Part shown: positions 24,965-32,482 of the stretch, piece after piece | Layout: each line of letters starts with the position of its first letter | How positions within the stretch are numbered: position 1 is the stretch's first letter | DNA from: Nocardia sp. NBC_01327 | GTDB lineage: Bacteria > Actinomycetota > Actinomycetes > Mycobacteriales > Mycobacteriaceae | NCBI RefSeq assembly: GCF_035958815.1 | Contig: NZ_CP108383.1 | Coordinates: forward strand, 6,572,001-6,636,000 | DNA length: 64,000 bases | Direction: 5' to 3' | Notes under the pieces: model-generated | Seen by the model: only the letters and a program-made list of their open reading frames with translations | Databases searched by the model: none | What the model was told of the DNA's origin: nothing | Made by a program: the position numbers and the translations under genes

Positions 24965-26122
24965 ATGCGATCGCGAATTGCGTTCTCGATACTGGCGGTG
25001 CTGGTCGTGGCCGCGTGCGGCACATCCACCGATACGGCGACGACGAAGGCGGAATCGGCGGGAACGCTGATATCCAAGCGACCTCTGGGCACTCTCGATC
25101 CCGCCCTGTCGGCGGCCCTGTCCTCGGCCACCTATATACGCTACGAATCGACCTCACCGGCCGGACAGCCGATCGAGGTGTCGGGTGCGGTATTCCTGCC
25201 GAAAGGGGACGCGCCCGCCGGAGGCTGGCCAGTGATTGCGTTCGCGCACGGCACCTCCGGCGTTGTCAGCGCGTGCGCGCCCACCAATTCGCCCACGCTG
25301 TTCGGCTCGGCGCCCACGGTCGCGCAACTGCTGGCGGGCAATCGGGCGGTGGTGATGACGAACTACCAGGGCCTCGACGGCCCGGGCAACGCACCGTATG
25401 TGGACACCCCGTCCTCGGGCTACGACGTGCTGAACTCGGTGCGCGCCGCGCGGGCCACCGGCCTGCCGCTGGCCGCCGATACCGTGCTCGTCGGCGTCTC
25501 CCAGGGCGGGCGGGCCGCGGAATCGGCCGCCGAAACCGCGAAATCCTATGCGCCGGAACTGGATATCCGCGGAGTGCTGCTGCTGTCCCCGGCGCTGGAG
25601 GTCAAGTTCGTCGATGCCGTCCGCAGCGGTACGCTCAACGCCCCCGATCAGTACCTGATCCTGCCGTATCTGGTGGAAGCCGTGCGCTACAGCAACCCCG
25701 GCTTCGGTGACGACCGGGTGCTGCACGGTGATCTGCTCACTGCCGCACCGCATCTGGAGTCGCTGTGCACCGGCGATATGACCGCCGCCGATCTCGCCCT
25801 CGGCGCCGCGGCCACCCCCGCCGAGGCCCGCTTCGCCGATGATGCCGCCGCACAGACGGTCGCTGATCTCGAATCACGCACCAATCTGCCGAAGGTGGCC
25901 ACCACCCTGCCCACCTATATCGTCCGCGGCGACGCCGACCTGCTGGTGAGCACCGCATGGTCGACCGCGGCGATCGCCGCCATGTGCACCCTGGGTACCC
26001 CGGTACACGACCTGATCGTCCCCGGCGGCCACGGTGCGCCGGACAAGGTGTCCGATCAGTGGCTGCCGTGGATCGGGGACCTGTTCGCCGGCACTCCCCT
26101 CAAATCCACCTGCCCACAGTGA
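24965..26122 (+). CDS. secreted lipase-family lipoprotein
   Basis: About 385 residues. A lipoprotein signal ends in VVAACG at residue 18-19. The body is an alpha/beta hydrolase of the secretory lipase family: FAHGTSG oxyanion region, nucleophile elbow GVSQGG, Asp in VRGDADLLV and His in GGHGAPD. Members cleave triacylglycerols or other esters outside the cell. The ATG at 24965 starts only 17 bp behind the acyltransferase gene, so it may belong to the same transcript. The open frame continues upstream through the neighbouring gene, but the signal sequence fixes the start here. Confidence 0.85.
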   Translation: MRSRIAFSILAVLVVAACGTSTDTATTKAESAGTLISKRPLGTLDPALSAALSSATYIRYESTSPAGQPIEVSGAVFLPKGDAPAGGWPVIAFAHGTSGVVSACAPTNSPTLFGSAPTVAQLLAGNRAVVMTNYQGLDGPGNAPYVDTPSSGYDVLNSVRAARATGLPLAADTVLVGVSQGGRAAESAAETAKSYAPELDIRGVLLLSPALEVKFVDAVRSGTLNAPDQYLILPYLVEAVRYSNPGFGDDRVLHGDLLTAAPHLESLCTGDMTAADLALGAAATPAEARFADDAAAQTVADLESRTNLPKVATTLPTYIVRGDADLLVSTAWSTAAIAAMCTLGTPVHDLIVPGGHGAPDKVSDQWLPWIGDLFAGTPLKSTCPQ

Positions 26123-26142
26123 TTTACGCCCCGGCTGCCTGG

Positions 26143-26188
26143 ATTTCACCGGTCCCGGCAGTCTCATTTCACCGGTCCCGGCGGTCTC
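26143..26188. repeat. 23-bp tandem repeat
   Basis: A 23-bp unit starting ATTTCACCGGTCCCGGC occurs twice head to tail (26143-26165 and 26166-26188) with a single A/G difference. It lies in the gap behind the lipase gene. No stem or promoter is evident within it. Confidence 0.8.
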
Positions 26189-26286
26189 GGCACCGTAGAT
26201 TGGCGATGGTGATCCCCGCCTGGGCGCAGATGTTCCGGTCCTCGGGGGCAATGTCTCCAATCACAGTCTGAAACGTCTCAATTTCA

Positions 26287-28077
26287 CTACAGTTCCGTGC
26301 CATGACCTCCAACACTCGTCGTGCCGGACTCGCCGCCATCGCCATCGCCGCCGCCCTGGTTGCCGTCGCCGGACCCGCCTCCGCCGATACCACGCCCGCC
26401 TCGGGCTCCTCCAGCCTCACCACCATGAGCTCCAGCAATGGCACCACGCCGCTGGGCAACTTCTGGACCACCATCATCAATACGATCGGTGTCGCCGCCG
26501 GTTCGTCCGCCCCGGCCAAATAGCGCTTCCGGATCCGGCAGGGTCTTCGCCTCGTCCAGCGCGGCGAAGATCGCCGCGGCCAGGATCAGCAGCGCCGAAA
26601 CCAGCAGTGCCACATCGAGTCCGTGATGGAATGCGGCTTTTCCGGTGTCGAGCACCTCGGACACCTTCGACAGATATTTGAGATACGGGCCGAGGTCGGC
26701 GCCCTCGGGAATGCGGCCGCGTTCGAGCGCGTCGACGACGGGCGGCTGTAGTGCAGCCGGTAGACCCAGTTCGTTCATCCGGGCCTTCAGATCCGAGGTG
26801 AGGAACGAATTCACCACGGCCCCGAGCACGGCGACGCCTACGGCGGAACCGACCTGGCGCATCGTATTGGTCGCCGCGGCGGCCATGCCCGAGTGCTCCG
26901 GCGGTACTCCGGACATCACGGCGGACGTCAAAGGCACTACGGCAATACCGAATCCGAGGCCGGCCACCGCCATCGCACCGGCCAGCGGCAGATCGTGCAG
27001 TGGACCGGCGAGGGATTGACGGGTCAGCAGGATGCCGCCGGCGCCGAGCACACAACCGATGATCATGGGGCCGCGCGCACCACGACGCGCCACCCAGAAG
27101 CCCGCGCCCAGTGATCCGGCGATGATCGCGACGGCCATCGGCGCGAAGACCGTGGCGGTGCGCGCACCCGAATACGACTGCATCACTTGCAGATACAGCG
27201 CGGTGAAGAAGAAGATCGAGAAGATGCCGAAGTAGACGGCGAAGGCGACCGCCAGCGCACCGCGCACCCCCGCCCGGCCGAGATATCGAAAGTCGAACAG
27301 CGGTGCGCGCGAACGCATTTCGATGGCAATGAATCCCGCCAGCGCGAAGCCGCCGAGCACGAACAGCGCGATCACCGAGGGCGCGCTGTAACCCCGGTCC
27401 TCGCCGGTGGTCGCGGCATAGATCACCGAACCGAGAAAGGTTGCGCCGAGCAGGATTCCGCGCCAATCGAGCGGACCCGGCCGGGGGTCGGCGCTTTCCG
27501 GAACGGACCACAGTGCCGCAGCCAGGGCCACCGCCCCGATCACCAGATTGAACCAGAAGATCGAGCGCCATCCGTACGCGTGCACGAGCACTCCGCCCAG
27601 TACCGGCCCGGCCGCCAGCGCCAGCCCCGATACCGCCGCCCACACACCGAGGGCCTTGGCGCGCGCCCGATCGTCCGGGAAGATCTGCCGCACCACCGAC
27701 AGCGTGCCCGGTTCCGAAGCGGCCGCACCCAATCCCATGATCGCGCGGCCGGCGATGAGCATCGGCACGCCGGCCGCGAGCGCCGCGATCACCGATCCGG
27801 CGCAGAAGATCACCAGTCCGATGATCATCACGCGCTTGCGCCCCCACCGGTCACCGAATGAGCCGCCCGCCAGCATGAGACTGGCGAAGACCAGCGTGTA
27901 GGCATTGACCACCCACTGCAGCAGCATCACATCGGTATCGAGTTCCCGCCGGATATCACCGAGCGCGACGCTGACCACCGTGGTGTCGAGGAAGGTGACG
28001 AACAGAACGGCGCTGACCGCCGCCAGGGCGATGCCCGGCCGCGCCGCCGTACTCGGTGCGTTGTCGATCGACGCCAC
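26287..28077 (-). CDS. MFS drug exporter (DHA2/EmrB type) with odd C-terminal tail
   Basis: The frame encodes 596 residues. The first 518 or so form a normal 14-segment DHA2 exporter: DTTVVSVALGDIRREL, then LAGGSFGDRWGRKRVM (motif A) and GPVLGGVLVHAYGWRSIFW (motif C). The remaining 78 residues are a Gly-, Arg- and Asp-rich tail without helices that reads antisense across the small secreted peptide gene. DHA2 proteins normally end near residue 520, so the ancestral stop was probably lost. GTG 28077 is the start. It probably exports toxic organic compounds. No dedicated regulator adjoins it. Confidence 0.82.
   Translation of the reverse strand: MASIDNAPSTAARPGIALAAVSAVLFVTFLDTTVVSVALGDIRRELDTDVMLLQWVVNAYTLVFASLMLAGGSFGDRWGRKRVMIIGLVIFCAGSVIAALAAGVPMLIAGRAIMGLGAAASEPGTLSVVRQIFPDDRARAKALGVWAAVSGLALAAGPVLGGVLVHAYGWRSIFWFNLVIGAVALAAALWSVPESADPRPGPLDWRGILLGATFLGSVIYAATTGEDRGYSAPSVIALFVLGGFALAGFIAIEMRSRAPLFDFRYLGRAGVRGALAVAFAVYFGIFSIFFFTALYLQVMQSYSGARTATVFAPMAVAIIAGSLGAGFWVARRGARGPMIIGCVLGAGGILLTRQSLAGPLHDLPLAGAMAVAGLGFGIAVVPLTSAVMSGVPPEHSGMAAAATNTMRQVGSAVGVAVLGAVVNSFLTSDLKARMNELGLPAALQPPVVDALERGRIPEGADLGPYLKYLSKVSEVLDTGKAAFHHGLDVALLVSALLILAAAIFAALDEAKTLPDPEALFGRGGRTGGDTDRIDDGGPEVAQRRGAIAGAHGGEAGGARGGRGIGGGGSGDGNQGGGDGDGGESGTTSVGGHGTEL
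26302..26523 (+). CDS. small secreted peptide, unknown function
   Basis: A 73-residue precursor with a clear signal peptide (Arg-rich start, hydrophobic residues 9-24, cleavage after PASA at 28) and a mature part of about 45 residues rich in Ser and Thr with a hydrophobic GNFWTTIINTIGV stretch. I do not recognise it. There is no good ribosome site; a -10-like TACAGT at 26288-26293 suggests a nearly leaderless message. The entire frame lies antisense to the C-terminal extension of the MFS gene. The convincing signal peptide makes this the better candidate for a real gene in the overlap. Confidence 0.55.
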   Translation: MTSNTRRAGLAAIAIAAALVAVAGPASADTTPASGSSSLTTMSSSNGTTPLGNFWTTIINTIGVAAGSSAPAK

Positions 28078-28293
28078 CGGATCAGGCTACCGACCCGGGG
28101 CGTCGAGCCGGTGCCACTGCTTGGAAGTGGGCGTTTCTCGCCGGGTTCCCCCTATCGAGGGAGGCGGAAGTCCGACTCGCGGGCGACGTGGACGGGTAGG
28201 TGCGATCCGTACCGTCGAAGACCCCGGGCAGGGTCGTTCGATCGCTCGCCACGGGATTCGCCTGTCCCGCACCATCGTTCCTCAGGAGGTTCC

Positions 28294-29613
28294 GTGCTTT
28301 CCGCCCTAGTGCCGGCTATCCGGACCCCGGAGCTACGGCGGAAGATCCTCCTCACCCTCGGACTGCTCGCACTGGTTCGCCTCGGCGCCGCCCTTCCGTC
28401 ACCCGGCGTCGAGTACAAGACGGTGCGGGACTGCGTCGACATCGCTTCCGGCGGGGATTCCGGCGGTGTCTATCAGCTCATCAATCTCTTCTCCGGCGGT
28501 GCGCTGCTGCAGCTTTCGATCTTCGCGATCGGCATCATCCCGTACGTCACCGCGAGCATCATCACCCAGCTGCTGACCGTGGTGATCCCCCGGTTCGAAG
28601 AACTGCGCAAGGAGGGCCAGACCGGGCAGAACAAGATCACGCAGTACACCCGCTACCTGGCTGTGGCGCTGGCGGTTCTGCAGGCATCGACCCTGGTGGC
28701 GCTCGCCGGGCACGGCCAACTATTGCGCGGATGCCCGAAGAATGTGCTGTCGGACAGCTCGCTCTTCGGCATGATCAGCATTGTGCTGGTCATGACCGCG
28801 GGCGCCGCACTGGTCATGTGGTTCGGCGAGCTGATCACCGAACGCGGCGTCGGTAATGGCATGTCGCTCTTGATATTCGCCGGAATCGCCGCTCGCATCC
28901 CGAGCCAGGGCATGGCGATACTGGACAGCAAGGGTGGTCTGGTCCTCGCGGGAATCGGCGGCGCGATACTGCTGACCATTGTCGGCGTGATCTTCATCGA
29001 GCAGGGCCAGCGCCGGATTCCGGTGCAGTACGCCAAACGCGTGGTGGGCCGGAAGATGTACGGCGGTTCGTCGACCTATCTGCCGCTGAAGGTCAATCAG
29101 GCCGGTGTCATCCCGGTCATCTTCGCATCGTCGCTGCTGTCGCTGCCGAACCTGTTGGCGCAGTTGACCCAGAAGAATTCGGGCAATCCCGCCGAGTGGC
29201 AGCAGCTCATCCAGAAGTACCTGGTCAATCCGAGCAACCCGGTGTACGTCGCGATCTACTTCGCGCTCATCGTGTTCTTCACCTACTTCTATGTCGCGAT
29301 CACCTTCAACCCGGAGGAACGCGCGGACGAAATGAAAAAGTTCAGCGGCTTCATCCCCGGCTATCGCCCGGGTAAGCCCACCGCGGACTACCTCAACTAC
29401 GTCCTCAGCCGGATCACCCTGCCCGGTTCGATCTACCTCGGCGCTGTCGCCGTCCTGCCGAACCTGCTGCTGCACTTCGGCGGTACCAGCACCACCCAGA
29501 CCCTGGCGCTCGGCGGCACCTCGGTGCTGATCGTGGTGAGTGTCGGGCTGGATACGGTCAAACAGATCGAAAGCCAGCTTCTGAACAGGAATTACGAAGG
29601 ATTCCTCCGCTGA
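28294..29613 (+). CDS. secY: SecY protein-translocase channel subunit
   Basis: A full-length (439 residues) SecY with ten membrane segments. The start LSALVPAIRTPELRRKIL, the plug/TM2 region GALLQLSIFAIGIIPYVTASII, the FEELRKEGQTGQNKITQYTRYL loop and the cytoplasmic loop NPEERADEMKKFSGFIPGYRPG are all typical. It should form the SecYEG channel in the membrane. A perfect AGGAGG site precedes the GTG at 28294. The normal actinobacterial secY lies in the ribosomal spc operon before adk and map; here none of those genes is present, so this is either a second copy or a moved gene. A response-regulator gene follows after 17 bp. I saw no secA2 or other accessory sec gene. Confidence 0.92.
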   Translation: MLSALVPAIRTPELRRKILLTLGLLALVRLGAALPSPGVEYKTVRDCVDIASGGDSGGVYQLINLFSGGALLQLSIFAIGIIPYVTASIITQLLTVVIPRFEELRKEGQTGQNKITQYTRYLAVALAVLQASTLVALAGHGQLLRGCPKNVLSDSSLFGMISIVLVMTAGAALVMWFGELITERGVGNGMSLLIFAGIAARIPSQGMAILDSKGGLVLAGIGGAILLTIVGVIFIEQGQRRIPVQYAKRVVGRKMYGGSSTYLPLKVNQAGVIPVIFASSLLSLPNLLAQLTQKNSGNPAEWQQLIQKYLVNPSNPVYVAIYFALIVFFTYFYVAITFNPEERADEMKKFSGFIPGYRPGKPTADYLNYVLSRITLPGSIYLGAVAVLPNLLLHFGGTSTTQTLALGGTSVLIVVSVGLDTVKQIESQLLNRNYEGFLR

Positions 29614-29630
29614 ACCTAGAGTCGGAAGGC

Positions 29631-30506
29631 ATGGCCACGAATACCCCCACCCACCCGTTGCGCCGGGCCGCGTCCTCACTCGCGCTCGCCATTACCGCGG
29701 CGACGCTCTCGGTGGGCGGCACGATCGCACCGGCCCACGCCGCGACCCCGGAATCGTGGCCCGTAGCGCAGAACTCGGAGGTGGTCCGGTCACCGGCGGC
29801 CGCCGAAGTGGCGCCGCAGTCCACGATTTCGGTGCTCATCGCCGACGGCCACCTGGTCTTCCGGTCCGGCCTGCGAGCGGTCATCGGCAGCCAGCCGGAT
29901 ATCGAATGTGTCGCGGAGGTCGGCGACGGCGCCGCCGCGGTCAGGGAGATCCGGCGGCTGCAACCGGATGTCGCCCTGGTCTGCCTCGATATGCCCGGTC
30001 TCGACTATTCGGCCGCCGGCGGACCGACCTCGATATTCGGCGACACCACCCAGATCCTCACCTTCACCACCAACGAATCCGATGAAAACCTCTACCGCGC
30101 ACTGTGTCTCGGCGCCAGCGGATTCCTCGCCAAAACACTGCCCTCGGCGGGCCTGGTCGCCGCCATCCGGACGGCGGCCCGCGGTGACGCGCTGATCGAT
30201 CCGACCCTCACCCGCCGCCTGATGGCGCGCCTGACCGCCGGAATCGAACCCTTCCCCGCCGCACCCGAGGTCGAAACCCTCACCGCCCGTGAACATCAGG
30301 TCCTCCTGCTGATCGCCAGCGCCTACACCAACCCCGAAATCGCCCGCGCCCTCGGCGTAGGCGAACAGACAGTCAAAACCCACGTCTCGAACGTCCTGGC
30401 CAAACTCGGTGTCCGCGACCGCGTACACGCCGCGGTCTACGCCCACACCCGCCGCATAGTCCCGCGCGAACCCCATCCTGAGGTGTCGGCGATGCTGCAC
30501 CGATGA
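29631..30506 (+). CDS. NarL/LuxR-type response regulator with signal-peptide-like N-terminus and no phosphoacceptor Asp
   Basis: A 291-residue protein. Residues 1-38 look exactly like a Sec signal peptide (RR, hydrophobic 15-28, cleavage after APAHA). A receiver-like domain covers about 66-185, and a LuxR helix-turn-helix about 216-275 (LTAREHQVLLLIA, PEIARALGVGEQTVKTHVSN). In the receiver, the phosphoacceptor position in PDVALVCLDMPG is Cys118 where PDVVLLDxxMPG is normal, and the acidic pair is reduced to Asp72-Gly73; Lys168 is kept. ATG 29631 has a GGAAGG site, so the leader is translated. It is 17 bp behind secY. No histidine kinase adjoins. Probably an atypical, phosphorylation-independent regulator; whether it meets the membrane is unclear. 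Confidence 0.8.
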   Translation: MATNTPTHPLRRAASSLALAITAATLSVGGTIAPAHAATPESWPVAQNSEVVRSPAAAEVAPQSTISVLIADGHLVFRSGLRAVIGSQPDIECVAEVGDGAAAVREIRRLQPDVALVCLDMPGLDYSAAGGPTSIFGDTTQILTFTTNESDENLYRALCLGASGFLAKTLPSAGLVAAIRTAARGDALIDPTLTRRLMARLTAGIEPFPAAPEVETLTAREHQVLLLIASAYTNPEIARALGVGEQTVKTHVSNVLAKLGVRDRVHAAVYAHTRRIVPREPHPEVSAMLHR

Positions 30507-30564
30507 TTTTCGGGTGAGCCCGTAGTCGATACCTCTGGATGTACCGGCAGACAGGAGTACGGAC

Positions 30565-31393
30565 ATGGCGAGATCGATTCGAATGGGCATGACCACAGTG
30601 CGGGCGAACGGTGTGGATCTCGGTATCGAGAGCTTCGGGCGCGAGGATGATCCGCTGGTGCTGCTGGCGGGCGGGACGACGATGCTGTCCTGGCCGGACG
30701 CGCTGTGCGAGCGGCTCGCGTCCGGCGGGCGGCGGGTGGTCCGCTACGACCTGCGGGACTCCGGTGCGTCGACAACGCTCGACCCGGAGAATCCGGCATA
30801 CGACCTGAGGGATCTGAGCGCCGACGCGGCCGCGCTGGCCGGGGCGCTCGGGACCGGCGCCGCGCATCTCGGCGGGGTCGGTGTCGGTGGGATGGTCGCC
30901 CAGGTCGCCGCGCTGGAGCATCCGGGCGGTGGCGCCGGGACCGGTCGACGAGGATCTGCCGGACCACGACAGCGCGGTCATGGGCGCGGTGTTCTCCCAT
31001 CCGCTGCCGGACTGGACCGACCGGAATGCGGTCGCGGCCTTCGCCGCCGAGGGCGCCGGGCTGATGGGCAATGATCCGGAGCAGGCGCGGGCGACGGCGG
31101 CCCGCATCTGGGACCGGACGCCGTCGAGTGATCCCGCGGTGCATCAGGCCAATCAGCTCGGAATGGTGTTCTCCCGAATCGACTGCTCCCCGCGATGGCG
31201 GGAGCGGCTCGGTGAGCTCGATATGCCCACGCTGGTGGTGCACGGTCGCGCCGACCCGTTCTTTCCGGTCGGCAACGGGGAAGCCCTCGCCGCCGAGATT
31301 CCCGCGGCGCGATTGCTCGTTCTCGACGATATGGGTACCGCGCTGCGGAACGCCGCCGCCGACCAGGTCGCCGCCGCCATGCTCACCCTCTGA
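30565..31393 (+). pseudogene. broken alpha/beta hydrolase gene
   Basis: The first frame (ATG 30565, AGGAG site) reads as a normal hydrolase start (VLLAGGTTMLSW, RYDLRDSGAST) up to EHPG at about 30927. The homology then continues in another frame from about 30929 (VAPGPVDEDLPDHDS) to 31393 (MPTLVVHGRADPFF, the acid region). About ten residues normally present at this point (the RVRSLTLIS-like strand) are missing, so a short deletion caused the frameshift. In addition the nucleophile elbow reads GVGVG (Gly106) where a Ser is expected. Two independent lesions argue for a real pseudogene rather than a sequencing error. It resembles rhodococcal/nocardial alpha/beta hydrolases used with antibiotics or aromatics. 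Confidence 0.8.
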
Positions 31394-31438
31394 GCGCGCT
31401 GGGATGCGAAGGGGCTGCCGATCGGCGCCGCGGGTGGC

Positions 31439-31467
31439 GAGGCCCCGGCGGCGGCTGCCGGGGCCTC
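31439..31467. terminator. strong hairpin terminator
   Basis: GAGGCCCCGGC and GCCGGGGCCTC form a perfect 11-bp GC stem with a 7-nt loop, 46 bp behind the broken hydrolase gene. No T-tract follows. Confidence 0.75.
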
Positions 31468-31701
31468 GACCGTTCACGATCGTCACCGGGTCCGTTGCAG
31501 GCGGAGCGGGCGACGACCACGGGCCGGCCCGAGAAAGCGGCCCGCGGTTCTACAGCTCTTGCTGCCGGAAAACGGAGCTGGAGCCGACTGATCTGAGTGC
31601 CGTGCACACACACAGGCGTCATCGAGATGACGTGTGCGGGTTGGCCTCTCGCATGTATCTACCAGCGTTGCGAAGCGCCGCCCACGCTACGCCAAAGCCT
31701 G

Positions 31702-31733
31702 GACAGTCGTCAAGATTGTCTTTGACGACTGTC
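31702..31733. promoter_or_regulatory. 12-bp-arm palindrome upstream of a TetR gene
   Basis: GACAGTCGTCAA and TTGACGACTGTC are exact reverse complements separated by 8 nt. It lies 88 bp before the TetR start and just upstream of a TATAGA -10-like box at about 31768. Most likely an operator for the TetR protein. The rest of the gap 31468-31821 holds no gene that I can support. Confidence 0.6.
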
Positions 31734-31821
31734 AAGCCATGAGCGAGGGGGGTCAGTGGGATCGGCTATAGACTCGGGACGGTTCGTCACCGGGTGCCGA
31801 ATGCGATAAAGGAGAAACGCG

Positions 31822-32463
31822 ATCAAAGAAAGCGTCGAGAAGCGGGCGCGACAGGCCCGCGACCAAGTCGACAAGTTCGCCGAGCGGCGGACCCAGTTGG
31901 CGACCGCGGCGCTGGATACGTTGGCGGAGCTGGGCTACGCCCGCACCAGCCTGCGCGAGATCGCCCAGAAATCCGAGTTCTCACACGGCGTGCTGCACTA
32001 CTACTTCAGTGACAAGGTCGAGCTGCTCACCCACGCGGTACAGCTGTACGAGGCCGTGTGCGTCACCCGCTACGACGATGTCGTCGCGACCTCGGACACC
32101 GCCGAGGAACTGCGAAATGCCTTCAGCGCCTTGATGGCCGGCACCCTGCAGGACGACGCCCCACTGCATCGGCTGTGGTACGACGTCCGCAATCAGAGCC
32201 TGTTCGAGGAATCGTTCCGTGCGGACGTCGTCGATATCGACAAGCGCCGGCAGAAGATGATCGCCAATGTCGTCGAGCGCTACGCCGTCCTGTGCGATCA
32301 GCCCCTGGTGGTCAGCGAAGCCCTGGCCTACGCCACCTTCGACGGGCTCTTCCAGCTGGCCCTGCTGCGCTATCACGCCGGCGAACCCGATGCCGCGGAA
32401 TCCCTTCGCCACGATGCGGCCCAACTCCTCGATCTGACAATCGGGCGCACCCACCGCGTGTAG
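31822..32463 (+). CDS. TetR-family regulator with apparent ATC start
   Basis: About 213 residues if translation starts at ATC 31822: KESVEKRARQARDQVDKFAE, then the helix-turn-helix around residues 34-80 (TSLREIAQKSEFSHGVLHYYF) and a C-terminal ligand domain. The reading frame has no ATG, GTG or TTG between an in-frame stop at 31807 and TTG 31897, and that TTG would cut off the first helix of the DNA-binding domain. The ATC sits 7 nt behind a GGAG site, exactly where a start is expected. So either ATC is used, a rare event, or an ATG has mutated and the gene is weakened. The 12-bp palindrome upstream is a likely autoregulatory site. Confidence 0.7.
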   Translation: MKESVEKRARQARDQVDKFAERRTQLATAALDTLAELGYARTSLREIAQKSEFSHGVLHYYFSDKVELLTHAVQLYEAVCVTRYDDVVATSDTAEELRNAFSALMAGTLQDDAPLHRLWYDVRNQSLFEESFRADVVDIDKRRQKMIANVVERYAVLCDQPLVVSEALAYATFDGLFQLALLRYHAGEPDAAESLRHDAAQLLDLTIGRTHRV

Positions 32464-32482
32464 GCAGAGCCGTTCGGCCTTG

